Below are positions 1 to 9,060 of a stretch of 64,000 nt of DNA, piece after piece. Source of the DNA: Marinobacter sp. SS13-12 (lineage in GTDB: Bacteria > Pseudomonadota > Gammaproteobacteria > Pseudomonadales > Oleiphilaceae); the NCBI RefSeq assembly GCF_030227115.1, contig NZ_JASSUA010000001.1, forward strand, positions 62,001 to 126,000. Reading direction: 5' to 3'. The notes under the pieces were generated by a model. The model worked only from the letters and a program-made list of their open reading frames with translations, searched no databases and was not told where the DNA came from. The translations under genes and the position numbers were made by a program. Numbering within the stretch: the first letter of the stretch is position 1; each line of letters opens with the position of its first letter.

Positions 1-57
1 GCCGGCCAAAACCCGGGAAAGATCGAGGACGCGCAGGTGAGACAGCGGGCCTGCCAT
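1..57 (-). CDS. CaiB/BaiF-family CoA-transferase, N-terminal 19 codons only
   Basis: The first 19 codons read MAGPLSHLRVLDLSRVLAG, the typical opening of class III (CaiB/BaiF, formyl-CoA transferase-like) CoA-transferases, in which a short leader runs into VLDLSRVLAGP. The ATG is at 57-55 and is preceded by AGGAGA at 63-68. The rest lies outside the window. It is the next gene after the aldehyde dehydrogenase on the same strand, 25 bp away, so it is probably the last visible member of this catabolic operon. Enzymes of this family move CoA between organic acids; the substrate cannot be told from this fragment. Confidence 0.75.
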   Translation of the reverse strand, partial: MAGPLSHLRVLDLSRVLAG

Positions 58-82
58 TTGACTCTCCTAGCAACCGGGGGGC

Positions 83-1552
83 TTAGCGCATGCCGCCCAG
101 GCACAGATACTTGAGTTCCATGAACTCGTCCAGGCCATAGCGGGAGCCTTCCCGGCCAAGGCCGCTTTCCTTGACGCCACCGAAAGGTGCGGTCTCGGTA
201 GAAATGATCCCGTCGTTGATACCGATCATACCCGTTTCAAGGGCCTCAGCCACGTGCCAGATGCGCCGGATGTCATTGCTGTAGAAGTAGGCGGCCAGAC
301 CGAATTCCGTGTCGTTGGCCATGGCGATGGCCTGCTCCTCGGTATCAAACCGGAACAGCGGCGCCACCGGACCGAACGTCTCTTCGCTTGCCACCAGCAT
401 ATCCTGGGTGACATCGGTGAGGATGGTCGGCTCGAAGAAGGTGCCGCCCAGCGCGTGCACCTGGCCTCCCAGGACGACGTTTGCGCCCTTGCCGGTGGCA
501 TCGGCGATGTGACGTTCGACTTTGTCCAGGGCCGCCCGGTTAATCAGCGGGCCCTGGTGAGTCTCGCCGTCGAGACCGGGGCCCACAACCATCTGGCCGA
601 CCGCCACTTTCAGCTTTTCAACAAATTCGTCATACACTCCGGACTGCACATAGATGCGGTTGGCGCACACACAGGTCTGCCCGGTATTCCGGTACTTGGA
701 GGCCATCAGCCCAGTCACCGCAGCATCAAGATCGGCATCGTCAAACACGATGAACGGCGCATTGCCACCCAGCTCCAGGCTCACTTTCTTGACCGTGCCG
801 CTGGCCTGACGCATGAGCAGTTTGCCCACTGGCGTAGAGCCGGTGAACGACACCTTGCGGACCACCGGGTTGGTACTCAGTTCTTCACCCACCTCCGGCG
901 CCCGGGCCTTTGAGCAGGTGATGATATTGAGGATGCCGGCGGGAACACCCGCCTCCTCCGCCAACACCGCCAGGGCAAGGGCACACAGCGGGGTATCCTC
1001 TGCGGGCTTGACCACTACCGGACAACCGGCGGCCAGGGCCGGTGCCACCTTGCGGGTGATCATAGCCACCGGAAAGTTCCAGGGCGTGATTGCCGCCACC
1101 ACCCCGATGGGCTGTTTGATCACCACGATGCGCTTGTCCCGGCCATGGCCGGGAATCACGTCGCCATAGGCCCGCTTGGCTTCCTCGGCAAACCACTCAA
1201 TAAAGCTGGCGCCGTACCCTACCTCACCACGGGCTTCCGCCAGCGGCTTGCCCTGTTCCGCCGTCATCAGCCGGGCCAGGTCTTCCTGGTGTTGCATCAC
1301 CAGATCGAACCACCGGCGCAGGATACCCGCTCGCTCCTTGGCCGGGCGTGCACGCCATTCCGGCCATGCAGCCTCGGCTGCCCGGATGGCCTGCCGGGTG
1401 TCTTCTGCGTCCATATCCGGCACCTCGGCCAGGTGCTCGCCATTGGCCGGGTTGGTCACCGGGAATCGGTTGCCTGAACGGGCCCGGACCCACTCCCCGT
1501 TGATATAGGCGCTTTCGCGCACAAGTTCCGGATTCGTCAATCGGATCATCAT
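83..1552 (-). CDS. gabD: NAD(P)-dependent succinate-semialdehyde-type dehydrogenase
   Basis: Aldehyde dehydrogenase superfamily, about 489 residues, most like GabD succinate/glutarate-semialdehyde dehydrogenases. Counted from the GTG at 1564, the general-base Glu is E264 in SLELGGNAP and the nucleophile is C298 in NTGQTCVC. The cofactor loop PWNFP and the signature FTGSTPVGK are present. GTG (1564) and ATG (1552, 1549) starts are all possible; the ATG at 1552 has GAGGA just upstream and is chosen. It oxidises a semialdehyde to the carboxylate in the cytoplasm. With the Lva-like genes upstream it may serve 4-hydroxybutyrate or another gamma-hydroxy acid; that is inference. The next gene downstream encodes a CoA-transferase. 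Confidence 0.88.
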   Translation of the reverse strand: MMIRLTNPELVRESAYINGEWVRARSGNRFPVTNPANGEHLAEVPDMDAEDTRQAIRAAEAAWPEWRARPAKERAGILRRWFDLVMQHQEDLARLMTAEQGKPLAEARGEVGYGASFIEWFAEEAKRAYGDVIPGHGRDKRIVVIKQPIGVVAAITPWNFPVAMITRKVAPALAAGCPVVVKPAEDTPLCALALAVLAEEAGVPAGILNIITCSKARAPEVGEELSTNPVVRKVSFTGSTPVGKLLMRQASGTVKKVSLELGGNAPFIVFDDADLDAAVTGLMASKYRNTGQTCVCANRIYVQSGVYDEFVEKLKVAVGQMVVGPGLDGETHQGPLINRAALDKVERHIADATGKGANVVLGGQVHALGGTFFEPTILTDVTQDMLVASEETFGPVAPLFRFDTEEQAIAMANDTEFGLAAYFYSNDIRRIWHVAEALETGMIGINDGIISTETAPFGGVKESGLGREGSRYGLDEFMELKYLCLGGMR

Positions 1553-1591
1553 CACAGTCCTCACGGTCCTTAAAAAAGGGAATCATTGGCC

Positions 1592-2284
1592 TCAGAGCAG
1601 ATAGCTTTCAATCACATCCCTGACAAACGCCGCATAGTCGTCAACGGCAACATTCTGATCCCGGTATTTTCTTCGCTTCAGGTACCAGTCCTGCAACAGG
1701 GCCTTGATCATCGAGGCCACAAGACGGGCATTTCTGGAGCGGTAAACCCTTGCCTCGATGCCGTCTTCAATTAACCGGAGAAAGATTTCCTCAATCTCCA
1801 ACTCAATGGCAACGGCGTCGCGTTTTTCCTCAGCAGGCAGGCTCTTCGCTTCCATGTAGGAAAAGTAGAACCAGGCCCGCATCAGCTCGCTCAGATACAG
1901 GTGTGCCTTGATCGCGGCGAACAGTCGGTCGCGGACGTCCTCGACCTCCCTGGTGTAATGGAGCAGGGTCCGGCGCGTGATAATGAATCCGTGGCTCTGG
2001 ATCAAATGGATCAGGTCATCCTTGTTGCGAATATAGGCATAGAGCCCACCCATGCTCATGCCGGAATCTCCGCACAGGTCCCTCAGCGTCATGGCATGGA
2101 ACCCCTTGGAGTTGGCCAGCCGCAGCGTCGAGTCGATGATCCGGGTCAGATTCTTGACCGCCGTCGCCTCCTTTTTGATGCTGATTCGATCCTTGTTCTG
2201 GCGGTAAACATCACGGATCACATCCTCCTTGGATATGCTGAGCTCACCACGGAATGCTTCGTAATTCTCAATCATAGCTGCCAC
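1592..2284 (-). CDS. TetR/AcrR-family transcriptional regulator
   Basis: 230 residues with an N-terminal TetR-type helix-turn-helix at about residues 45-90 (IIDSTLRLANSKGFHAMTLR, then DLCGDSGMSMGGLYAYIRNK) and a variable helical ligand-binding C-terminus. The likely start is GTG at 2284, since CAGGAG lies about 10 bp upstream; an ATG three codons later is further from it. The gene lies between the LIV transporter genes and the aldehyde dehydrogenase on the same strand. It is therefore the probable local regulator of this catabolic block, with an acyl-CoA or organic acid as a plausible ligand (inference). A TetR-sized palindrome is present upstream of the first gene at 12128-12137. Confidence 0.85.
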   Translation of the reverse strand: MAAMIENYEAFRGELSISKEDVIRDVYRQNKDRISIKKEATAVKNLTRIIDSTLRLANSKGFHAMTLRDLCGDSGMSMGGLYAYIRNKDDLIHLIQSHGFIITRRTLLHYTREVEDVRDRLFAAIKAHLYLSELMRAWFYFSYMEAKSLPAEEKRDAVAIELEIEEIFLRLIEDGIEARVYRSRNARLVASMIKALLQDWYLKRRKYRDQNVAVDDYAAFVRDVIESYLL

Positions 2285-2300
2285 GACTGCCTGCTCCTGC

Positions 2301-2333
2301 GGCGGTGATTATAAGCCAGATTATGCCACCGCC
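2301..2333 (-). terminator. Weak hairpin after livF
   Basis: A 7-bp inverted repeat (GGCGGTG at 2301-2307, CACCGCC at 2327-2333) lies directly after the livF stop and before the TetR start. There is no T-tract, so at most it attenuates or protects the 3' end. It may be chance in GC-rich DNA. Confidence 0.25.
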
Positions 2334-2336
2334 AGA

Positions 2337-3041
2337 CTATGCTACCGAGAGATACCGGTCCTGTGTGGCCTGATCGGTGCGCAACTCGTCACTGGTTGCC
2401 TCATGCACTACCTGTCCCTTTTCAAGGATATAGGCTCTCTGGGCGTGCTTGAGGGCAAACCGCACGCTCTGGTCTGTGAACAGGATAGTGGTGGTCTGGC
2501 TCAGGTCATCAATCAGCTCACCAATCTGCTGAACGATAACCGGGGCCAGGCCTTCATTGGGCTCGTCCAGCAACAACAGCCGTGGCTGGATCATCAGGGA
2601 GCGCGCCACCGCCAGCATCTGCTGCTGGCCACCGGAGAGGGTGGCACCGTCCTGGTCCGCCCGTTCGCCAAGCATCTCGTATTTCTTGAGGATGCCATCC
2701 ACCGTCCAGCGGGCGTTACTGCCCTTGCGTTGATAAGAGGCCACATCCAGGTTATCCCGCACTGTCAGCCCGGGAAAGATCCGGCGGTCTTCCGGTACAT
2801 AACCGATGCCTGCGCGCGCAATCCGGTGGGCCGGCCAGCCCTGGACCGGCTTGCCATCATAGATGACCTCACCGGATCGCGGAGGCGTCAGGCCCATGAT
2901 ACTTTTCAGGGTGGTGCTCTTTCCCGCGCCGTTCCTGCCGAGAATGCAAACCGTCTCACCCGCTTCGAGCTGAAGGGTAACACCCTGGAGCGCCTGGCTC
3001 TCACCATAAAACGTCTGGATATTGCGAACATCAAGAATCAT
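2337..3041 (-). CDS. livF: Branched-chain amino acid-type ABC transporter ATP-binding protein LivF
   Basis: 234 residues, the usual LivF length. Walker A is GRNGAGKST near residue 37, the ABC signature is LSGGQQQ near 135, and Walker B is LLLLDEPNEGL. It is one of two cytoplasmic ATPases driving a LIV-type importer. Its ATG overlaps the livG stop by 4 bp (ATGA), indicating translational coupling. It is the last transporter gene of the run livK-H-M-G-F. LIV-type importers carry branched-chain amino acids but also many organic acids and amides. The location next to Lva-like enzymes suggests an organic acid substrate here (inference). Confidence 0.93.
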   Translation of the reverse strand: MILDVRNIQTFYGESQALQGVTLQLEAGETVCILGRNGAGKSTTLKSIMGLTPPRSGEVIYDGKPVQGWPAHRIARAGIGYVPEDRRIFPGLTVRDNLDVASYQRKGSNARWTVDGILKKYEMLGERADQDGATLSGGQQQMLAVARSLMIQPRLLLLDEPNEGLAPVIVQQIGELIDDLSQTTTILFTDQSVRFALKHAQRAYILEKGQVVHEATSDELRTDQATQDRYLSVA

Positions 3042-3820
3042 GGTTTGGCCTCCTCGACCGCTTCGTCGTCTTCCTCCCCCAGGTACGCAACACGAACCTC
3101 CGGATGGTTCTTCACTTCCTCGGGCGAACCGGCAAACAGCTTTTCGCCACGGTGCATGACCAGAATGCGGTCCGCCAGATTGAAGACAACGTCCATATCG
3201 TGCTCGGTGATCATGAACGTGTAGTCACCGCTGTCTGCAAGCTTCTTGATCAGCCGGGTGGTGCGCCGGGTTTCATCGGGGGTCATGCCGGCTGTGGGTT
3301 CATCCAGCAGCACCAGTTTGGGTTGTGTTGCCAGCACCATAGCAATTTCCAGCAATCGTTTGTCGCCGTAACTGATGACTTCCGCGCGCTGCTCCTTCAG
3401 GCTGTCGATGCCCAGCCGCTTCAGAAAATCGACTGCCTCTTGCTGGATTCCGGTATTACGGGAGGCAATATTGAACAGCTTGCGGCTGTGGCCATGATAG
3501 GCCGACAGCACGACTTCCACGTTCTCCTGCACCGTCATCTCCGGGAAGATGTTATTGATCTGGAACGAGCGGGAGACTCCCAGGCGGCTGATCTTGTGGG
3601 GTGGCAGGCCGGTGATATTCTTGCCGTCCAGCATGATCTTGCCTTCAGTCGGCTGCATCCGGCCGGAAACCATGTTGTAAAAGGTGGTTTTCCCGGCACC
3701 GTTGGGACCGATGATAGCGATGGTTTCCTTGGGCATGACTTCCAGGTTGATATCGGAAACCGCAGTGACACCGCCAAAACGCTTGGTCAGGTTAGAAATG
3801 GTAAGGACCGGGTTACTCAT
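3038..3820 (-). CDS. livG: Branched-chain amino acid-type ABC transporter ATP-binding protein LivG
   Basis: About 260 residues. Walker A is GPNGAGKTT, the degenerate LivG signature is ISYGDKRLLEIA, and Walker B is LVLLDEPTAGM. The start is taken at MSNPVLTISNLTK (ATG 3820), which has GGAGGTG at the right distance and overlaps the livM stop as ATGA. A longer reading from 3838 is possible but would start inside livM with no better ribosome site. It is the second ATPase of the importer and pairs with LivF below the LivH/LivM membrane core. Confidence 0.93.
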   Translation of the reverse strand: MSNPVLTISNLTKRFGGVTAVSDINLEVMPKETIAIIGPNGAGKTTFYNMVSGRMQPTEGKIMLDGKNITGLPPHKISRLGVSRSFQINNIFPEMTVQENVEVVLSAYHGHSRKLFNIASRNTGIQQEAVDFLKRLGIDSLKEQRAEVISYGDKRLLEIAMVLATQPKLVLLDEPTAGMTPDETRRTTRLIKKLADSGDYTFMITEHDMDVVFNLADRILVMHRGEKLFAGSPEEVKNHPEVRVAYLGEEDDEAVEEAKP

Positions 3821-4764
3821 TTTTTCACCTCCATCCACCAGTCAATGGCGGTGCCCAGCAGCCCCTTGCGGAAGAAGATCACCATTAATGCCAGGATGAT
3901 GCCCAGAACCAGCATCCAGGACTCTGTATAAGTGGTGATCCAGGTTTCCAGCAATACGAACGCCGCGGACCCGATGAATGGCCCCAGAAAAAACCCGGTG
4001 CCACCGAGAATGGCCATCAGAATCGGTTCGGCGGACATGGACCAGTGCAGAAGTTCCGGGCTCGCCACACGCAGGAACGGGGCGATCAGACCACCGGCCA
4101 GGCCTGCGAAAATGCCGGCAATAACGAAAGCCACCAGACGGTAAGTACGCACATTCAGCCCGGCGAAGGATACCCGCTCGGGATTCTGGCGGATAGCCTT
4201 GAGGATCATGCCGAAGGAGCTGCGGCAAATCAGGTAAAGCACGATCGAGGCAATGGCCACAATACCCAGCACCACATGATAATAAACCGACGGATTGCCC
4301 AGAGTCAGATCAAGTCCAAGCCCGAAGGAGCCCAGGGTAAACCCGGCAAGGCCGTCACTGCCGTTGGTCACCGAGCGCCACTGGTAGGCGATGGCAAAGA
4401 CCATCATGCCAAAGGCCAGGGTGAGCATGGCAAAGTACACCTCATTGAGCCGGACGCTCAGGAAGCCGATCATCAGCGCCAGCAGTGCGGACGCACCCAT
4501 GGAAACCAGCAGGCAGGCCAGGAACGGCCACTCCAGGTGGATCAGCACCAGGGCTGTGGCGTAGGCGCCAATACCGAAGAATGCCGCATGCCCGAAGCTC
4601 AGCATGCCGGTATAACCGAAAATCAGGTTGAAGCTGGCCGCGAACAGGCCGAGGATCAGGATTTCGGTAAAGATAAACACATAGAAATAGGAAGCAATCC
4701 AGGGCACAGCAATCAGCCCGGCAATCACCACAGCCAGAATGGCCATCAGAACCTTGGTCTTCAT
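3817..4764 (-). CDS. livM: Branched-chain amino acid-type ABC transporter permease LivM
   Basis: 315 residues, strongly hydrophobic, with about nine predicted membrane segments. The family-typical block FGYTGMLSFGHAAFFGIGAY lies near residue 50. It is an inner membrane subunit that forms the translocation path with LivH. Its start overlaps the livH stop by 4 bp (ATGA), and it overlaps livG in the same way, so the permease and ATPase genes are tightly coupled. Confidence 0.93.
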   Translation of the reverse strand: MKTKVLMAILAVVIAGLIAVPWIASYFYVFIFTEILILGLFAASFNLIFGYTGMLSFGHAAFFGIGAYATALVLIHLEWPFLACLLVSMGASALLALMIGFLSVRLNEVYFAMLTLAFGMMVFAIAYQWRSVTNGSDGLAGFTLGSFGLGLDLTLGNPSVYYHVVLGIVAIASIVLYLICRSSFGMILKAIRQNPERVSFAGLNVRTYRLVAFVIAGIFAGLAGGLIAPFLRVASPELLHWSMSAEPILMAILGGTGFFLGPFIGSAAFVLLETWITTYTESWMLVLGIILALMVIFFRKGLLGTAIDWWMEVKK

Positions 4765-5630
4765 GCATTTGCCCCCTTACCCATAATGCCGTTTGGTTTG
4801 AACAACAGAACCAGCGCCATGCCCACGAACGGCAATAACAGGTTCACTTCCGGCAGGTAGCGTCCACCGAAGCCGTGAATCAGTCCCAGGATGATGGCTC
4901 CGAGCAAGGCGCCCGGGAAGCTGCCCAGCCCTCCGATCACCACCACGATGAACGACTCGATAATGATTTTGTCCCCCATACCGGGATCAAGTGCCCGCAT
5001 GGGTGCGGCCATGACACCGCCGACAGCGGCCAGCCATGCGCCAAACGCAAAAACGCCGGTGACTACCAGCCGGGTGTTGATGCAAAGCGCCTCGGCCATA
5101 TCGCGGTCCAGTGCCGCTGCTCGCATGATGCGGCCAACACGGGTGCGGTTGAACAGGTACCAGAGACCGGCCAGCAGCAACAGGCCGATGACGATCACAA
5201 ACAGGCTGTAGGTGGCAACGGAGCTGCCCAACAGGCGCACCGAACCTGACAGCAAATCCGGCGGCTGGACCACATGGATGCCACTGCCCCAGATCATCCT
5301 CACACTCTCGTTGATGATCAGCAGGATAGCGAAAGTCAGTAGCAGGCTGTCTGCCACGTCCCGGGAATAGATAAAGCGCAGCAGCACCCGGTCGATGATG
5401 ACTGCCAGGATAGCGACGCCGATTGGCGCCAGGATCAGGGCCGCCCAGAAGGGCATACCCGCTATATTGATCAGTGTGAAGGCCAGATAGGCCCCCAGCA
5501 TGTAGAGTGCCCCGTGGGCAAAGTTGATAATGTTCAACACACCGAACACGATATTCAGACCCACTGCGATAATGAACAGCAGCAGCCCGATATCGAGACT
5601 GTTCAGCAACGCCGCTCCGATGCCAGACAT
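4761..5630 (-). CDS. livH: Branched-chain amino acid-type ABC transporter permease LivH
   Basis: 289 residues with about eight membrane segments. The LivH hallmark GLNIVFGVLNIINFAHGALY is near residues 23-42, and VVIGGLGSFPGALLGA lies near residue 235. It is the partner permease of LivM. The gap to the upstream binding-protein gene is 77 bp and contains a perfect 9-bp hairpin (5661-5682). This is a common arrangement that lowers permease expression relative to the abundant binding protein. Confidence 0.93.
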   Translation of the reverse strand: MSGIGAALLNSLDIGLLLFIIAVGLNIVFGVLNIINFAHGALYMLGAYLAFTLINIAGMPFWAALILAPIGVAILAVIIDRVLLRFIYSRDVADSLLLTFAILLIINESVRMIWGSGIHVVQPPDLLSGSVRLLGSSVATYSLFVIVIGLLLLAGLWYLFNRTRVGRIMRAAALDRDMAEALCINTRLVVTGVFAFGAWLAAVGGVMAAPMRALDPGMGDKIIIESFIVVVIGGLGSFPGALLGAIILGLIHGFGGRYLPEVNLLLPFVGMALVLLFKPNGIMGKGANA

Positions 5631-5660
5631 GGATTACCTCATTACGTTAGGGCCGGATTC

Positions 5661-5682
5661 GTGGCGCCCCGGAGGGCGCCAC
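5661..5682 (-). promoter_or_regulatory. Hairpin between binding-protein and permease genes
   Basis: A perfect inverted repeat, GTGGCGCCC (5661-5669) and GGGCGCCAC (5674-5682) around a 4-nt loop, lies between the binding-protein stop and livH. No T-run follows on the transcribed strand, so it is more likely an mRNA-stabilising or attenuating hairpin than a terminator. Confidence 0.55.
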
Positions 5683-5707
5683 GGCAAGCAAAAGAACAAC
5701 AGTCAAT

Positions 5708-6931
5708 TCAGAGCTTGCAGCCGGTCTCTTCGATGGTGCGGGCTACTTTTTCGCCGTCAAAGATCTGCAGGTTGGTCAGCGTGCGGATGCCATGCTCCGG
5801 ATGCATGGGGCCGGAAACACCCCAGTTCGGGCTCACCATGGCCTGGTTATCGCCTTTGCGGAAAGTAACCGTTCCGTTCGGGGCTTCCATACTCATGCCG
5901 CTCAGCGCCTTGGCAACGGCAGGACCATCGGTGGTGCCGGCCGCTTCCATCGCCTGTTTGTAGGCGTAGATGGCGGCATACGCACCCTCAGCGTTGTAGC
6001 TCGGCGGATTGCCGTAGGCATCAAGGTAGGCTTTCACAAAGCGGTCGTTAATGTCGTTGTCGTAGGCTTCGTACCAGTAACGGGTAGACAGATGCACTCC
6101 CTCAGGCATTTCCTCGCCCAGAGCGGTCAGTACTTCAGTCGCGGCGCCAACTGTGAACATCACCTCCAGGTCCTCTTCGAAGAAACCACGGGTATTGGCC
6201 TGGCGGATAAAGTTGACCAGGTCACCACCCCAGACGGAGATCAGAACGCCCTCGGCGTCAGAGTCCATGACCCTATCAATGAACGGGGTGAAATCCTCGG
6301 CACCGAAGCGCGGAAAGTTGGTCTCCGACATCAGGTTTACATCCGGATTGATCTCTTTGAGATAGTTACCAAAGAACTCCCAGGACTGATGGCCGAACGC
6401 ATAGTCCGGACCGATGGTGGTCCAGTTAGTGGCGTCGGTTTCTGCAGCCACCATAGCGGCAGCCTTCATGTTCTGGGCCACGTTTACACTGATGCGGTAG
6501 GTAAACGAATTACACAGCTTGCCGGTGACATCCGGCGTGGCGGCGTGGGTTATGATCAGGGGTTTCTGCAGCTCCGGCATGGTCGGAACCATACCCTGGG
6601 CAACGCCCGAGCTGTCGAGCCCCACGAGGGCGTCCACATTCTCCGAGTAGACCAGCTTGCGCGCGGCCTGGATGGCTACCGAAGCCTTTCCCTGGGTGTC
6701 CTCATAGATCATTTCGACCTGGCGACCCAGGATGCCGCCGGAGTCGTTAATTTCATCCACTGCCAGGTTGATGCCTCTCTGGGCGAACTCGCCGTAGGTG
6801 GCAGCACTGCCGGAGAGAATGTAGAGCCCGCCGATCCGGATCGGATCCTCGGCATAGCTGGTGCCGGCGGTACCAAGCGTCGCGGTTGCGGTCATCGCAA
6901 CCAGAAGATTCCTGATGCTCATTTTTTTCAT
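5708..6931 (-). CDS. livK: Periplasmic substrate-binding protein of the LIV-type importer
   Basis: 407 residues, type I periplasmic binding protein fold (Peripla_BP_6). A signal peptide (MKKMSIRNLL to TSYA, cleavage near residue 27) precedes EDPIRIGGLYILSGSAATYG, the usual start of the mature LivK/AmiC-type domain. Start ATG 6931 has AGGAGC upstream. It captures the solute in the periplasm and delivers it to LivHM. It lies just downstream of the acyl-CoA synthetase gene and heads the livHMGF run. Many such proteins bind aromatic or organic acids rather than amino acids; the real ligand cannot be read from sequence alone. Confidence 0.9.
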   Translation of the reverse strand: MKKMSIRNLLVAMTATATLGTAGTSYAEDPIRIGGLYILSGSAATYGEFAQRGINLAVDEINDSGGILGRQVEMIYEDTQGKASVAIQAARKLVYSENVDALVGLDSSGVAQGMVPTMPELQKPLIITHAATPDVTGKLCNSFTYRISVNVAQNMKAAAMVAAETDATNWTTIGPDYAFGHQSWEFFGNYLKEINPDVNLMSETNFPRFGAEDFTPFIDRVMDSDAEGVLISVWGGDLVNFIRQANTRGFFEEDLEVMFTVGAATEVLTALGEEMPEGVHLSTRYWYEAYDNDINDRFVKAYLDAYGNPPSYNAEGAYAAIYAYKQAMEAAGTTDGPAVAKALSGMSMEAPNGTVTFRKGDNQAMVSPNWGVSGPMHPEHGIRTLTNLQIFDGEKVARTIEETGCKL

Positions 6932-7080
6932 GGTATTGCTCCTGTGTTCTTGTCTTTGTTGTCACTGGAACTTGTGAGCCCGCTGAATCAGGGCCGGTTT
7001 CGTTTTTCTGAGTGCGTTATTCGCGTTATCGCAACCTCCTGCTGACCATGGTCAGCCCAGTCATCGGGACAGCCCGGCCA

Positions 7081-8691
7081 TCAAGACAGAGAGTCCCGCA
7101 GAATGTTTTTGCGGATCTTGCCGGTGGCGGTTTTGGGAAGCTCACCAAGCACCACTTTTCTCGGCGCCTTGAAGTGCGCCATGTGATCCCGGCAAAAAGT
7201 GATAATCTCCTCGGCCGTGAGTTCCTCGCCGTCGTCGACCGGATTGACAAAGGCACAGGGCACTTCACCCCATTTGTCATCGGCCATTGCCACCACCGCC
7301 GCCTCGGAGACTTTAGGGTGCCGGTAAAGGACTTCTTCCACCTCCAGGCTCGAGATGTTCTCGCCACCTGAGATGATCACGTCCTTGGCCCGGTCCCTGA
7401 TTTCCACATAGTGGTCCGGGTGCATAACGGCCAGATCACCCGTGTGAAACCAGCCGTCTTTAAAAGCCTCAGCTGTGGCTTCCGGATTTTTCAGGTAACC
7501 CTTCATCACCGTGTTGCCACGGATACAGATCTCGCCCATGGAGTTTCCGTCCGCAGCCACTGGTTCGCCGCTGACGACATCCATCACCGCGACCTCGTCC
7601 AGGCCCTGAACAGGAACACCCTGACGGGACATTTTCACCGCCCGTTCTTCCAGCGGCAGCTGCTGCCATTCCGGCTGGGGCACACACAGTGTCGCGGGCC
7701 CGAAGGTTTCAGTCAGGCCATACAAATGGGTAATCCGGAAACCGATTTCCTCGGCCTTGCGAATCACGCTGCTGGGGGGCGCTGCGCCGCCCAGGGCAAA
7801 GTGGGCCGGGCGGGAAAGCTTCAGGCCCTCGCGCCCCAGCTCCTGTAGCAGCATATTCATCACCACCGGCGCACCGCACATGTGGGTGACTCCGTAGTCC
7901 TCGATCCGGCGGTAGATTTCCATGGCGTCGACCTCCCGCAGGCAGACGTGGGTGCCGCCTACGGCCGTGATCGCCCAGGTGTAGGCCCAGCCATTGCAAT
8001 GGAACATCGGCAGGGTCCACAGGTAGACCGTCTCGGCGGTCATATCAAATACCATGGCGTTGGTCATGGCCGCCAGGTAGGCACCGCGATGATGGTAGAC
8101 CACGCCTTTCGGATTGCCGGTGGTGCCGGAGGTGTAGTTCAGTGAAATGGCGGCCCATTCGTCGGAGGGCGTTTGCCAGTCAGCTTCGGGCCCGCCCTCC
8201 GCCAGCAGGCTCTCGTAGTCCAGGTCCGCCAGGCCTTCGCTCGCCCCTGCCTTGCGTTCGATGGACACCAGCAGCGGCGGCGCCTCCAGCTCGGCTATGG
8301 CAGCCCTGACCTGGTTCTCCCATTGGGTGTCGTAGAACAGAACCCTGGCTTCACCATGGCCCAGAATGAAGGTCAACGTTGCCGCATCGAGGCGGATATT
8401 GATTGAATTGAGCACCGCACCGGACATGGGCACGGAATAATGAGATTCGAGCATTTCATGGCTGTTGGGACACAGGATGGCCACCGTATCGCCGGAGTTA
8501 ATGCCGCGGCGACGAAGCGCATCGCCCATCTGGCAACAGCGCTGGTAGAGCTGCCGGTAAGACAACGTTCGGTCGTCATCAATGACCGCCCGCTTGTCGG
8601 GAAAAACCAGTGCCGAGCGCCGCAGCAAGTTCAGAGGCGTCAGGGCAGAGTGATTGGCGGCTTTCTTGTCGAGGCTGTTGTACTTATTCAT
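7081..8691 (-). CDS. Acyl-CoA synthetase, LvaE-like (AMP-forming)
   Basis: 536 residues of the ANL superfamily. The phosphate-binding loop is [12 protein letters not shown] near residue 190, the A5 motif LYGLTETFGPATLC is near 325, HTGDLAVMHPDHYVEIRDRA is near 415, and the C-terminal catalytic lysine motif is PKTATGKIRKN. It resembles the AlkK/DmdB group of medium-chain or organic-acid CoA ligases. Its neighbours (DUF6285, kinase, ACAD, SDR) match the gene set of the P. putida lva operon, in which LvaE activates levulinate to levulinyl-CoA. The same first step is inferred here for an unknown 4-oxo or 4-hydroxy acid. The DUF6285 gene ends 3 bp upstream. Confidence 0.85.
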   Translation of the reverse strand: MNKYNSLDKKAANHSALTPLNLLRRSALVFPDKRAVIDDDRTLSYRQLYQRCCQMGDALRRRGINSGDTVAILCPNSHEMLESHYSVPMSGAVLNSINIRLDAATLTFILGHGEARVLFYDTQWENQVRAAIAELEAPPLLVSIERKAGASEGLADLDYESLLAEGGPEADWQTPSDEWAAISLNYTSGTTGNPKGVVYHHRGAYLAAMTNAMVFDMTAETVYLWTLPMFHCNGWAYTWAITAVGGTHVCLREVDAMEIYRRIEDYGVTHMCGAPVVMNMLLQELGREGLKLSRPAHFALGGAAPPSSVIRKAEEIGFRITHLYGLTETFGPATLCVPQPEWQQLPLEERAVKMSRQGVPVQGLDEVAVMDVVSGEPVAADGNSMGEICIRGNTVMKGYLKNPEATAEAFKDGWFHTGDLAVMHPDHYVEIRDRAKDVIISGGENISSLEVEEVLYRHPKVSEAAVVAMADDKWGEVPCAFVNPVDDGEELTAEEIITFCRDHMAHFKAPRKVVLGELPKTATGKIRKNILRDSLS

Positions 8692-8694
8692 GGT

Positions 8695-9060
8695 TCACCG
8701 TTTCCGATAGCCAGGGTTATTGATCAGCAACCGGGACTCGGTGAGGGTACGGAGCACAGAACGCAGAGCCGGATCAGTTCCATCCAGGCGACGCTCGCGA
8801 ATAACCCGGGCAAGGTCTGTCTCTGCTTCAGTAGCCGTTTCATCAAGGGATTGCTCTGAAAGGTATGCCCGCACGGCCCGGTCGGTTTGCTCTGGCTGGC
8901 CCTGCTCGCGCTGCTCAAGCTCCCGGATGGCCATGCCCATGGCATTGGCAATCATGAGTGCCTGGTATTTGTGTTCCCCGGCAAGCTCCGGGGCCACTGA
9001 TTCCAGCAACACCTGGCGAGCCTCGGCAAGCAGATCCCGGGTTTCTGGTTGATTGATCAT
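8695..9060 (-). CDS. DUF6285 protein, LvaB-like partner of the kinase
   Basis: 121 residues, soluble and helical, opening with RDLLAEARQVLLESVAPELA, the pattern I associate with DUF6285. Its start overlaps the end of the kinase gene by 4 bp, so the two are translationally coupled. In P. putida the small LvaB is required with LvaA for phosphorylation of 4-hydroxyvaleryl-CoA, and homologous small proteins accompany APH-type kinase/acyl-CoA dehydrogenase pairs. No catalytic motif is visible; a structural or stimulatory subunit is the reasonable reading. Confidence 0.75.
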   Translation of the reverse strand: MINQPETRDLLAEARQVLLESVAPELAGEHKYQALMIANAMGMAIRELEQREQGQPEQTDRAVRAYLSEQSLDETATEAETDLARVIRERRLDGTDPALRSVLRTLTESRLLINNPGYRKR

